From JAQVEB01 sp028698105 (GTDB lineage: Bacteria > Bacteroidota > Bacteroidia > Bacteroidales > Dysgonomonadaceae): a DNA stretch of 15,252 nucleotides. This document shows positions 5,848 to 13,127 of the stretch, piece by piece (the stretch's first letter is position 1; each line of letters starts with the position of its first letter). A model generated the notes under the pieces. It was not told the origin of the DNA, searched no databases, and saw nothing but the letters and a program-made list of their open reading frames with translations. The stretch lies in NCBI GenBank assembly GCA_964293155.1, contig CAXYYA010000061.1, forward strand, positions 1 through 15,252, in the 5' to 3' direction. The translations under genes were made by a program, and so were the position numbers.

Positions 5848-7242
5848 ATGAGTACAAGACGCGATTTTTTAAAAACAACAGCGTTAGCCGGCGCCGGCCT
5901 GGCAGCAACCTCGTTTATGAGGGCAGCCGAAAAAGCCCCCATCGTTGCTCCGCAACGGAAAAGAACTCCATCGAAAGACGGCAGGATCAGGGTGGGATTT
6001 ATCGGATGCGGGTTCCGCTCGCAGGAACATTTCAACAACGTGCTTTCATTCCTCGACACACGGGTGGTAGCCATTTGCGATATTTCGGATTTCTCACTGA
6101 ACATGACCAAAGAAACATTCAAAAAGAAAGGCAAAGAACTTCCAAAAATTTATCAGGGCAGCGAGCATGAATATGAAAATATGCTCAAGAATGAAGAGTT
6201 TGACGTGGTTCTTATAGCCAGTCCGTGGGAATGGCACGTGCCTATGTCGGTTGCAGCCATGAAAGCCGGCGTGCCTTACGTGGGCGTGGAGGTATCGGCA
6301 GCCAATACCATGGACGAGTGCTGGGATTTGGTGAATACTTCCGAAGAAACCGGTTCGCAACTCATGATCCTCGAAAACGTATGCTACCGCCGTGATGTGA
6401 TGGCTACGCTTAAAATGGCGCGCGAAGGCCTCTTCGGAGAACTAACGCACTGCCGCTGCGGCTACGAACACGACTTGCGCGCCGTAAAATTCAACGATGG
6501 AAAATCGTATTCCTACGTTCCCGGAACGGAACTGAAAATGGGCCCGGGAGCCATCGGCGAAGCCGTGTGGCGCACGTTCCACTCCATCGAGCGCAACGGC
6601 GATCTGTATCCCACGCACGGTATCGGGCCGGTTGGCAATTGGCTGAACATCAACCGGGGGAACCGGTTTGTTAAACTATCTTCAATGGCAACTAAAAGTC
6701 GCGGGTTGCATAAATTTGTCGTGGACAACGGCGGGCCGAATCATCCATACGCCGATATCAATTTCAAATTAGGCGATATTGTCACTACCATGATCGAAAC
6801 CATCAACGGCGAAACCATTATCGTTACGCACGATACCAATTCTCCGCGCCCGTATTCGCTGGGTTTCCGCCTGCAAGGAACCGAAGGACTGTGGTACAAC
6901 GACGGCGACACCATTTACATTGAAGGCAAATCCAAACCGCACCAATGGGATAAGTCGGCCGATTGGCTACAGAAATACGACCACACCCTGTGGAAAAAAT
7001 ACGGCGATGCCGCACAAAACGCCGGTCACGGAGGTATGGACTACATTATGATGACGGATTTATTTAACGCCATTCGCGAAAACAAGCCCGTACCGCTGGA
7101 TTGCTACGATGCCGCGGCGTGGAGCGCCATATCGGCCTTATCGGAACAATCCATCGCCAACGGCGGAGTTTCGCTCGATTTCCCCGATTTCACCCGCGGG
7201 AAATGGATCAATCGCAAGCCGCATTTTGCGCTTGAAAGCTAA
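5848..7242 (+). CDS. Tat-exported GH109-type glycosidase (Gfo/Idh/MocA fold)
   Basis: A 464-residue Gfo/Idh/MocA oxidoreductase-fold protein very like the Elizabethkingia GH109 alpha-N-acetylgalactosaminidase, which hydrolyses terminal alpha-GalNAc by an NAD-dependent redox mechanism. The start has a Tat signal (TRRDFLK, 3-9, then an Ala/Gly-rich stretch to about 27), so it folds with its cofactor before export to the periplasm. The Rossmann motif is GFIGCGFRSQ (50-59). SPWEWH (125-130), GVEVSAANTMDECW (146-159) and ENVCYRRDVM (176-185) are family blocks. Tyr180, Tyr254 and His257 (YPTHG) match the catalytic Tyr179, Tyr225 and His228 as I remember them for the characterised enzyme. It follows the broken epimerase by 8 bases. 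The specificity is inferred, as GH109 has members of other activity. Confidence 0.88.
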   Translation: MSTRRDFLKTTALAGAGLAATSFMRAAEKAPIVAPQRKRTPSKDGRIRVGFIGCGFRSQEHFNNVLSFLDTRVVAICDISDFSLNMTKETFKKKGKELPKIYQGSEHEYENMLKNEEFDVVLIASPWEWHVPMSVAAMKAGVPYVGVEVSAANTMDECWDLVNTSEETGSQLMILENVCYRRDVMATLKMAREGLFGELTHCRCGYEHDLRAVKFNDGKSYSYVPGTELKMGPGAIGEAVWRTFHSIERNGDLYPTHGIGPVGNWLNINRGNRFVKLSSMATKSRGLHKFVVDNGGPNHPYADINFKLGDIVTTMIETINGETIIVTHDTNSPRPYSLGFRLQGTEGLWYNDGDTIYIEGKSKPHQWDKSADWLQKYDHTLWKKYGDAAQNAGHGGMDYIMMTDLFNAIRENKPVPLDCYDAAAWSAISALSEQSIANGGVSLDFPDFTRGKWINRKPHFALES

Positions 7243-7249
7243 AAAATTG

Positions 7250-7279
7250 GGGAGTTAATCCACACTCTCATGTTTTTTT
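7250..7279 (+). terminator. Weak possible terminator after the GH109 gene
   Basis: A 6-bp stem GGGAGT / ACTCTC (one G-T pair, 8-base loop) is followed after three bases by a run of seven T. It is short and could be chance. Confidence 0.3.
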
Positions 7280-7306
7280 ACATTATATCGCTTTTATTTT
7301 ATTTCA

Positions 7307-7336
7307 TTTGCACATCAATTTGAATTTCTAATTTTA
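7307..7336 (+). promoter_or_regulatory. Possible aqpZ promoter
   Basis: TTTG at 7307-7310 and TAATTTTA at 7329-7336 (one base off consensus) are 18 bases apart. The ATG at 7350 follows 13 bases later. The match is imperfect. Confidence 0.33.
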
Positions 7337-7349
7337 ATCAAAAAAGTTG

Positions 7350-8036
7350 ATGAAGAAGTATTTAGCAGAAATGATCGGCACCATGGTGCTTGTATTAATG
7401 GGCTGTGGCGCTGCCGTTTTTGCCGGAGCCGCACAACCCTTTGATCCGGTTGGAACACTTGGTGTTGCATTTGCTTTCGGCCTTTCAGTTGTAGCAATGG
7501 CTTATGCCATCGGTAGCATTTCCGGTTGTCACATTAATCCGGCAATCACGCTCGGCGTTTTCTTAACCGGCCGAATGAGCGGAAAAGACGCAGTTATGTA
7601 CATGATTTTTCAGGTGCTCGGCGCAGTTATCGGCTCGTCGGTTCTTTGGTTTTTGGCGAAAGATTCCGGCTCAACCACAACGCTCACAGGCGCTAACGGT
7701 TTTGCCGACGGACAAATGGCACAGGCTTTTGTTGCCGAAACCGTATTCACATTCATCTTTGTGTTGGTTGTGTTGGGCGTTACCGCTAAAAACGGGCTCA
7801 ACAAATTCGCCGGATTGGCCATTGGTTTGGCATTGGTGTTGGTACACATTGTATGTATCCCCGTTACCGGAACCTCGGTAAATCCCGCACGTAGCATTGG
7901 GCCGGCATTATTCCAGGGCGGCGCAGCGCTTTCGCAACTGTGGTTGTTCATTGTAGCTCCTTTCCTTGGCGCAGCTATTTCGGCCATCGTGTGGAAAGTG
8001 ATCACGGTGGAAAACGATAAAGTTGTTGTTGAATAA
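7350..8036 (+). CDS. aqpZ: Aquaporin Z
   Basis: A 228-residue inner-membrane water channel of the MIP family with six hydrophobic spans. The two pore half-helices carry the NPA boxes: HINPAITLG (61-69) and TSVNPARSIGPAL (175-187). The selectivity filter of water-specific AqpZ is recognisable: Phe43 in the AFAFGLSV helix, His166 (VLVHIVC), Thr175 and Arg181. This favours a water channel over a glycerol facilitator. The frame opens with a TTG at 7347, but the ATG at 7350 gives the standard MKKYLAEMIGT start. The gene stands alone between a possible promoter and a terminator. Confidence 0.95.
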   Translation: MKKYLAEMIGTMVLVLMGCGAAVFAGAAQPFDPVGTLGVAFAFGLSVVAMAYAIGSISGCHINPAITLGVFLTGRMSGKDAVMYMIFQVLGAVIGSSVLWFLAKDSGSTTTLTGANGFADGQMAQAFVAETVFTFIFVLVVLGVTAKNGLNKFAGLAIGLALVLVHIVCIPVTGTSVNPARSIGPALFQGGAALSQLWLFIVAPFLGAAISAIVWKVITVENDKVVVE

Positions 8037-8059
8037 ACCACCATACCCGTTTATCGGGA

Positions 8060-8094
8060 AAGAGGGTGTCCAATGTTTTGGGCACTCTTTTTTT
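8060..8094 (+). terminator. Terminator after aqpZ
   Basis: The stem AAGAG-(GG bulge)-TGTCC pairs with GGGCA-CTCTT around an 8-base loop and runs into seven T. It starts 24 bases after the aqpZ stop. Confidence 0.72.
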
Positions 8095-8260
8095 GTGGCT
8101 ACCGAGAAGATTCGCGCGGCAGCGGGAGAGGTAAAATAAAATCTTTGCGCCTTCCGGTCGTTGCGTGCGGAAAAACGCTTTGATATGCCCCTGTTGCCGT
8201 GTGGTAACATCGGAGAACAAAAGAAATCAGTCGAAAAGACAATGTAAGCGGAATTTTTTA
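8095..8260. other. Non-coding spacer, GC-richer than the flanking DNA
   Basis: No credible gene is present. The stretch from about 8098 to 8220 is noticeably richer in G and C than usual spacers here, with runs such as GCGCGGCAGCGGGAG and CCGGTCGTTGCGTGCGG, and then gives way to a typical AT-rich promoter region. Minus-strand reading frames across it are open for about 70-130 codons but resemble no family I know. It may be a dispersed intergenic repeat. Confidence 0.35.
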
Positions 8261-8266
8261 TACCTT

Positions 8267-8274
8267 TATATTTG
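8267..8274 (+). promoter_or_regulatory. -7 box for the DJ-1/PfpI gene
   Basis: TATATTTG matches TAnnTTTG exactly, 40 bases before the ATG at 8315. I see no clear TTTG at the expected -33 distance, so the call rests on the -7 box alone. Confidence 0.48.
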
Positions 8275-8314
8275 TTTATTATTTTATTTTTAATCACTTA
8301 TAAATTCAACGACG

Positions 8315-8890
8315 ATGAAAAAAATTCTTTTGCTGACAGGTGATTTCGCCGAAGATTATGAAACGATGGTTCCATTTCAGATGCTTCTGATGGTTGGTTA
8401 TGAAGTTCATGCCGTTTGCCCGGGAAAGAAAAAAGGGCAGACCGTGAAAACAGCGATTCACGATTTCGAAGGCGACCAGACGTATTCCGAGAAACCGGGA
8501 CATAACTTTGCGCTGACCTATAATTTCGACGACGTAAAACCATCGGATTACGCCGGTTTGGTTATTGCCGGAGGCAGAGCCCCCGAATACCTCCGTTTGA
8601 ACAAGAAAGTCATCGAAACAGTAAAACACTTTTTCGATGCGGATAAACCCGTAGCATCCATCTGCCACGGTGCCCAAATCCTGACCGCCGCAAACGTGGT
8701 GAAAGGCCGAAAACTTACGGCTTACCCCGCCGTTGGCCCCGAAGTTACCGCCGCAGGCGGCATGTATCAGGAAATAGATGCCGACAAAGCTTTCGTGGAC
8801 GGCAATCTGGTTTCTTCGCCCGCATGGCCGGGGCATCCGGCATTTATCGCGGAATTCATTAAATTATTGGGGGCGAAAATAGAAATTTAA
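8315..8890 (+). CDS. DJ-1/PfpI family protein
   Basis: A 191-residue protein of the class I glutamine amidotransferase-like DJ-1/PfpI superfamily. The nucleophile elbow is ValAlaSerIleCys117HisGlyAla, with His118 beside the cysteine. Acidic residues Glu13 and Glu16 in GDFAEDYE supply the partner carboxylate. IAGGRAPEYLR (84-94) is the conserved loop before the elbow. Family members act as proteases, glyoxalases/deglycases or chaperones against carbonyl and oxidative stress; the activity here cannot be assigned. The ATG fits the usual MKKILLLTGDFAEDYE start. It is a single gene with no obvious downstream hairpin terminator. Confidence 0.87.
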   Translation: MKKILLLTGDFAEDYETMVPFQMLLMVGYEVHAVCPGKKKGQTVKTAIHDFEGDQTYSEKPGHNFALTYNFDDVKPSDYAGLVIAGGRAPEYLRLNKKVIETVKHFFDADKPVASICHGAQILTAANVVKGRKLTAYPAVGPEVTAAGGMYQEIDADKAFVDGNLVSSPAWPGHPAFIAEFIKLLGAKIEI

Positions 8891-8955
8891 ACTCCGCTTA
8901 CTTTCTGCTACTGCACAAGTAAAGTCCACAGTGTAGCCGCAGATCAGGAAGAAAC

Positions 8956-9185
8956 GAAGAAGCTGTATCAAAAGGAAAATAAAGTTTTGCATACCTTACA
9001 ATTTGAAACTTATTGTTGTCTAAAAGCGCTGAAAGAGCTTACCAGAGTATCGGGACGGTTAGCAAATGCCACCTGATGGCAGTCCGCCGGTTGGCGGATT
9101 GATATTCAGCCCGCCAAGTGGCGGACAAAGAGTTTCAATTCGGAAGTATTACCCTGCAACTTTTTACTTTTGATACAACTTCTTC
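8956..9185. repeat. 230-bp element with imperfect terminal inverted repeats and nested hairpins
   Basis: This fills half of the 457-base gap between the DJ-1 gene and fabI. The left arm starts GAAGAAGCTGTATCAAAAGG at 8956; the right arm, read on the minus strand from 9185, starts GAAGAAGTTGTATCAAAAGT. Similarity continues inward, with gaps, through TTTGCA/TTGCA to AATTTGAAACT/AATTGAAACTC at about 9000-9010 and 9130-9138. The inner part holds smaller hairpins: TGCCA-CCTGA-TGGCA (9066-9080), TCCGCC-GGTT-GGCGGA and CCGCCA-AG-TGGCGG, and the last two can also pair with each other (GTCCGCC with GGCGGAC). No reading frame is evident. It looks like a small non-coding mobile or dispersed palindromic element. 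Confidence 0.6.
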
Positions 9186-9272
9186 TTATGAAATCAACGA
9201 TCCAAAATGAATAATTCGGCTCCAGAAAGAACTTTATCAGCGTAATTGTGTTCATATATTGCACATTTTTTA

Positions 9273-9280
9273 TAATTTTG
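9273..9280 (+). promoter_or_regulatory. -7 box for fabI
   Basis: TAATTTTG matches TAnnTTTG exactly and lies 67 bases before the fabI ATG. The upstream box is poor (TTG at 9246-9248 would be 24 bases away). Between 9186 and 9272 I see only AT-rich spacer. Confidence 0.45.
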
Positions 9281-9347
9281 TGCAGTTTTTATGGGTATCT
9301 CTAAATTTTTTAGACGTATTCTAACGGAAAATTAAAAAGAAATAAAG

Positions 9348-10205
9348 ATGAATCACAACTTATTGAAAGGCAAACGCGGCATCGTGTTCGGTGCGCTCAA
9401 CGATCTGTCCATCGCCTGGAAAGTGGCCGAAAGAGCCGTGGAAGAAGGAGCCGTCATTACATTATCCAATACGCCGGTAGCCGTGCGCATGGGCGACACG
9501 AGCAAACTGGGCGAAAAACTGAACGCAGAAATCCTGCCCGCCGACGCCACCAACGTGGAAGACCTGGAAATGGTGTTCTCCAAATCAATGGAAATACTTG
9601 ACGGAAAAATAGATTTCGTGCTGCACTCCATCGGCATGTCGCCAAACGTGCGCAAAAAACGTACATACGACGATCTGGATTACGATATGATGAACAAAAC
9701 GTTGGATATTTCGGCCATCTCGTTCCACAAAATGCTGCAGGTGGCGAAGAAAATGGACGCCATGGCGCAGGGCGGATCGGTGTTGGCGCTAACCTACATT
9801 GCCGCGCAACGCGTTTTCTACGGCTACAACGATATGGCCGACGCCAAAGCGCTGCTCGAATCCATCACCCGCAGTTTCGGGTACATTTACGGCCGCGAAA
9901 AGGGCGTTCGCGTGAACACCATTTCGCAATCGCCCACCATGACCACCGCCGGCAGCGGCGTGAAAGGAATGGAAGACCTCATGGACTTCTCGCACCGCAT
10001 GTCGCCCATCGGCAATGCCGATGCCGACGATTGCGCCGATTACTGCATCGTGATGTTCTCCGACCTCACCCGCAAAGTAACCATGCAAAACCTATACAAC
10101 GACGGCGGTTTCTCCAGCATGGGCATGAGCCTCCGGGCCATGAAACAATACAGCAACGGCCTGGACGAAAACAAAAGCGAAACCGGAGAAGTAATTTACG
10201 GTTAA
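9348..10205 (+). CDS. fabI: Enoyl-[acyl-carrier-protein] reductase, NADH type
   Basis: A 285-residue short-chain dehydrogenase that reduces the enoyl-ACP double bond, the last step of each fatty-acid elongation round, in the cytosol. The cofactor motif is GALNDLSIAWKVAE (15-28), the FabI variant of the Rossmann glycine motif. HSIGMSP (93-99) matches the conserved loop. The catalytic residues are Tyr150 and Tyr160 with Lys167 (LTYIAAQRVFYGYNDMADAK), the same spacing as Tyr146, Tyr156 and Lys163 of E. coli FabI. SPTMTTAGSGVKG (204-216) is the substrate loop. It is about 20 residues longer than the E. coli enzyme, mostly at the C-terminus. Its body is more GC-rich than its flanks. It ends in a strong terminator. 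Confidence 0.95.
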   Translation: MNHNLLKGKRGIVFGALNDLSIAWKVAERAVEEGAVITLSNTPVAVRMGDTSKLGEKLNAEILPADATNVEDLEMVFSKSMEILDGKIDFVLHSIGMSPNVRKKRTYDDLDYDMMNKTLDISAISFHKMLQVAKKMDAMAQGGSVLALTYIAAQRVFYGYNDMADAKALLESITRSFGYIYGREKGVRVNTISQSPTMTTAGSGVKGMEDLMDFSHRMSPIGNADADDCADYCIVMFSDLTRKVTMQNLYNDGGFSSMGMSLRAMKQYSNGLDENKSETGEVIYG

Positions 10206-10224
10206 ATTTTTTCATAAATTCTCG

Positions 10225-10262
10225 AAAAATAGCTCCGGAACTTGCACCGGAGCTATTTTTTT
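10225..10262 (+). terminator. Terminator after fabI
   Basis: A perfect 14-bp stem AAAAATAGCTCCGG / CCGGAGCTATTTTT with an 8-base loop runs into further T. Its loop and 3' arm overlap the promoter of the next gene. Confidence 0.92.
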
Positions 10263-10271
10263 ATACATTTG
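10242..10271 (+). promoter_or_regulatory. Promoter of the YciO gene, embedded in the fabI terminator
   Basis: TTG (10242-10244, in the terminator loop), 19 bases, then TACATTTG (10264-10271) match the Bacteroidota pattern. The ATG at 10280 follows 8 bases later, so the transcript would be nearly leaderless. Confidence 0.62.
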
Positions 10272-10279
10272 TACCCGCT

Positions 10280-10888
10280 ATGCTGGTAAAAATATATCCC
10301 GAAAACCCCAACCCGCGCGAAATAGACAAAGTAGTGTCGGTACTTCGCGACGGCGGAATCGTTATTTATCCCACCGATACCCTCTACGGTGTGGGTTGCG
10401 ACGCGCTAAACGTGCGCGCCGTGGAAAAAATCTGCGAAATGAAAGGCATCAATCCGCAGAAAAGCAACCTCTCCATCGTTTGCCACGACCTGAGCAACAT
10501 CAGCGAATACGCTAAAGTGGACAATCCAACGTTTAAACTGATGAAACGAAACCTGCCGGGCCCTTTCACGTTTTTGCTGCCAACCACATCAACCTTACCT
10601 AAAATCTATAAAAACCGAAAAACGGTAGGCATCCGCGTACCGGACAATACGATCATCCGCGAGATCGTAAACCAACTCGGAAATCCCATTCTGAGCACAT
10701 CCGTAAAGGATGATGACGATGAAATTGAATACACCACCGATCCCGAACTCATTCACGAAAAATGGGAAGATTTCGCCGATATTGTTATTGATGGCGGATT
10801 TGGCGGTATTGAAGCCTCTACCGTTGTAGATTGTACCGGCGATGAACCCGAGATTATCCGTCAGGGAAAAGGTGTGTTAAATCTTTAA
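10280..10888 (+). CDS. Sua5/YciO/YrdC family protein, YciO type
   Basis: A 202-residue single-domain protein of the YrdC fold, whose members make threonylcarbamoyl-AMP for tRNA t6A37 modification. IVIYPTDTLYGVGCDA (27-42) is the family signature. The later blocks LMKRNLPGPFTFLLP (87-101), KTVGIRVPDN (114-123) and NPILSTSVK (135-143) resemble E. coli YciO more than TsaC: the Ser-Ala-Asn motif of TsaC is replaced by Ser-Thr-Ser, and the Lys-x-Arg-Pro motif is missing (KGINPQKSN). So this is probably the YciO paralogue, and a true TsaC may lie elsewhere. The frame is open for 83 codons upstream, but that part reads antisense-like across fabI and its terminator; the ATG at 10280 fits both the promoter and the family. 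Confidence 0.85.
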   Translation: MLVKIYPENPNPREIDKVVSVLRDGGIVIYPTDTLYGVGCDALNVRAVEKICEMKGINPQKSNLSIVCHDLSNISEYAKVDNPTFKLMKRNLPGPFTFLLPTTSTLPKIYKNRKTVGIRVPDNTIIREIVNQLGNPILSTSVKDDDDEIEYTTDPELIHEKWEDFADIVIDGGFGGIEASTVVDCTGDEPEIIRQGKGVLNL

Positions 10889-10969
10889 AAAATAACGATT
10901 AAGATTAAATTCTTTGCTACTTTCGTAGTCATATAAATCTGAATAATAATTTTAGACAAAAAAATAAAA

Positions 10970-12682
10970 ATGAAAAAACTAATTCCTTCCATAATTTTCA
11001 TTTTTTCGTTGGTTGCTGTTTTCACTGCGTGCGATACCACCCCTCCGCTCGAAAAATTAGGAGATGTTGTATCGGCTAAATACAACCCCACCACAAAATC
11101 TTTTGTGGTAACCTACAGCAGCGGAACCGAAAAAACTTTTGCGGCCGTAGTTGACACGAAAAATGATCCGCCTACGGCGAGTTACGGGCTTGACGATAAA
11201 ACTTATCTTTACGTTGCCGACGCAACCGTTGCCGGCGATGCAACAATTTCAACAGATGTAAACCGGGTATCGCAATTTGTTTATGACGGCCTGTCGCTCT
11301 ATTACCTGTGGGCGGACAATATGACGAACAAAAAACCGACATTGAAAGATGTTGATCCCGAAAAGTACTTCGAGAGCGTGCTGTATTCACTGGATACACA
11401 ACACGGATGGTCGTGGATGACAGACGATGCAGAGGGATTAATGGCCGAGTTCTCCGGTGAATCAACCAGCTCTTTCGGTTTTGCGCCATTCGTTCTTTGG
11501 ACCGATAACACAAAAACACAATTGGTCGCTTTCGTGCGATACGTTTTTCCGAATACACCAGCATCGGAGGCCGGCTTGACGCGTGGAGACATCATCACAA
11601 AAATTGACGGACAAAACATCACGCTCTCCAATTATATGAAGGTATATGGAGCCTCCTCGGCCGTCACTTTCACGGTGTACGATCAGCACATGCAAAATGC
11701 AAAACAACTGAGTATTACCCCGCGAACGGTAAATACCGATCCGGTACTTTTTTCCAAAATTTATGAAATCGGCGGAAAAAAAATCGGCTATTTGTTTTAC
11801 ACCGATTTTATCAGTGATTACAACCAAAGCCTTTACAATGCTTTTTCAGCGTTCAAACAAGCCGGTGTTACCGATCTGGTATTGGATTTGCGGTATAACC
11901 ACGGTGGCGCAGTAACAGCCGCTACCTACCTGAGCTCATTAATCGCTCCACGAAGTGCTGTTCAAAATAAATCGGTATTCACCATCATGTCATACAACAA
12001 TACGTTGAATACGTATTTTGACAGACAAGGCTGGAGTCGTTCCGATAGTTTGGGTGTTTATGACAAAACCGAATCTAATCCGCTGGATGCCAATCTTGAC
12101 CTCAGCAAAATTTATATTATTGCAACGGGCTCCTCTTACTCGGCTTCGGAACTCACCACATTTTGTCTGGCACCCTTCATGAACGTCATCCATATCGGAG
12201 AAAATACGGGAGGCAAATTCACCGCATCGTGGACTTTGCATGCTTATAAATCTTTCCCTGATAAAAATGGAAACAACAGGGCTATCCCGATCTATGACGA
12301 AGCCGATCTGACTGCATCTGAGAAAACGGAACTGGCAAATTGGGCGATGCAACCCATTGTAGCAAAATATACCGACAAAGACAACAACAGCTTTGAGAGT
12401 CCGGGATATCTGGTTCCCGATTATGCAGTTCCAACGGAAGAATACAACCCCGCAACCTGGGTTCCTATTGGGGACACCAGTGATTATCTTTTTGCAAAAG
12501 CCATTTCTTTGATAACAGGACAAACCTTGTCGGCAACGAGAAGTGTACCGGCCACAAGAATGGTTGATGCCAACCTGTTCTCGCCGAGAGGTGAAAAAAT
12601 AAAGGAATCGGTTAATCTCGATAACATCAAATTATCTCCGCAGGACATCAAAAATATAAGGGAATTGTTGCAGAAAAATTAA
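10970..12682 (+). CDS. S41-family (C-terminal processing) peptidase, lipoprotein
   Basis: A 570-residue predicted lipoprotein peptidase. The signal sequence MKKLIPSIIFIFSLVAVFTA is followed by the acylated Cys21 (FTAC). Residues about 25-165 form an N-terminal region with a helical YDGLSLYYLWADNM segment typical of Bacteroidetes S41 proteins. A PDZ domain spans about 170-250 (VFPNTPASEAGLTRGDIITK). The S41 protease domain, about 260-450, starts at KIGYLFYTDF, has LVLDLRYNHGG (303-313), and carries the Ser-Lys dyad: Ser391 in SSYSASELT and Lys416 in GENTGGKF, 25 residues apart as in Prc/CtpA. It would act in the periplasm or on the cell surface on unknown peptides. The tail (about 480-570) is unassigned. 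I see no good promoter in the 81 bases upstream. Confidence 0.9.
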   Translation: MKKLIPSIIFIFSLVAVFTACDTTPPLEKLGDVVSAKYNPTTKSFVVTYSSGTEKTFAAVVDTKNDPPTASYGLDDKTYLYVADATVAGDATISTDVNRVSQFVYDGLSLYYLWADNMTNKKPTLKDVDPEKYFESVLYSLDTQHGWSWMTDDAEGLMAEFSGESTSSFGFAPFVLWTDNTKTQLVAFVRYVFPNTPASEAGLTRGDIITKIDGQNITLSNYMKVYGASSAVTFTVYDQHMQNAKQLSITPRTVNTDPVLFSKIYEIGGKKIGYLFYTDFISDYNQSLYNAFSAFKQAGVTDLVLDLRYNHGGAVTAATYLSSLIAPRSAVQNKSVFTIMSYNNTLNTYFDRQGWSRSDSLGVYDKTESNPLDANLDLSKIYIIATGSSYSASELTTFCLAPFMNVIHIGENTGGKFTASWTLHAYKSFPDKNGNNRAIPIYDEADLTASEKTELANWAMQPIVAKYTDKDNNSFESPGYLVPDYAVPTEEYNPATWVPIGDTSDYLFAKAISLITGQTLSATRSVPATRMVDANLFSPRGEKIKESVNLDNIKLSPQDIKNIRELLQKN

Positions 12683-12685
12683 AAT

Positions 12686-12713
12686 AAAAAGGAGCCGATC
12701 GGCTCCTTTTTTT
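12686..12713. terminator. Bidirectional terminator between the S41 peptidase and the small lipoprotein
   Basis: A palindromic stem AAAAGGAGCC-GATC-GGCTCCTTTT with A-rich left and T-rich right flanks serves both converging genes. Its right T-run overlaps the TAA stop of the minus-strand gene. Confidence 0.9.
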
Positions 12714-13077
12714 ATTCACTTACCCGTACGGGTATTTTTTTTATCCTCTCATTCTCTATCGCGTTGTACTTAATGTATTCGTCGCGGGGAAGGTATTTCT
12801 GAAGATCAAGTTCACGCTGTTTTTTCAATTTCTCAACTTCTTTTTCCTTGTTACACAGGAAACAGCGTTCGGCTTTTTGTACTTCGTACAAAAATTTGTA
12901 CTCCAGATCCATGAGTTTCCCAGCCTGATAATCGTTGAAACCGATCAATTCCTGCATTTCGAGCACTTTTTCGCGCGCCTTGGCTTTCATCTCGTCTTTC
13001 GACAACACTACCGAGTTGCTTTTGCAAGCCAGCAGGACAAGCAGTGCAACCGGAATGATCCAACTTATTTTTTTCAT
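12712..13077 (-). CDS. Small predicted lipoprotein with a helical, charged body
   Basis: A 121-residue protein I do not recognise. It has a type II signal peptide with lipobox Leu-Leu-Ala-Cys18. The mature part is almost entirely helix-forming and rich in Lys and Glu, with heptad-like stretches (EKEVEKLKKQRELDLQKYL). A CxxC pair is at Cys72 and Cys75 (RCFLCNKE). The tail LPRDEYIKYNAIENERI (96-112) has a feel of the small helical periplasmic Spy/LTXXQ-like proteins common in this phylum, but that is only an impression. CxxC could bind metal or be redox-active. It starts 50 bases downstream of dusB on the same strand with no clear promoter of its own, so the two may be cotranscribed. Confidence 0.78.
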   Translation of the reverse strand: MKKISWIIPVALLVLLACKSNSVVLSKDEMKAKAREKVLEMQELIGFNDYQAGKLMDLEYKFLYEVQKAERCFLCNKEKEVEKLKKQRELDLQKYLPRDEYIKYNAIENERIKKIPVRVSE

Positions 13078-13127
13078 ATTCTTGTTATTTAAATGTGTTT
13101 GATTTGACCTGAAATGCCGTTTTTCGT

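Noticed and set aside
4832..5908. 358-codon open frame antisense to the epimerase gene
   Set aside because: It is a shadow of the plus-strand gene: it is rich in Phe, Arg and Cys, has no recognisable motif, and crosses the strongly supported reading frame.
7908..8297. 129-codon minus-strand frame over the aqpZ end and spacer
   Set aside because: Half is antisense to aqpZ, and the rest crosses the terminator and promoter region with no known motif.
8891..8955. Terminator for the DJ-1 gene
   Set aside because: A short TTACTT/AAGTAA pairing exists but has a 15-base loop and no T-run.
10031..10279. N-terminal extension of the YciO-type protein
   Set aside because: It overlaps fabI in another frame and passes through a terminator and promoter; family length and promoter position favour the ATG at 10280.
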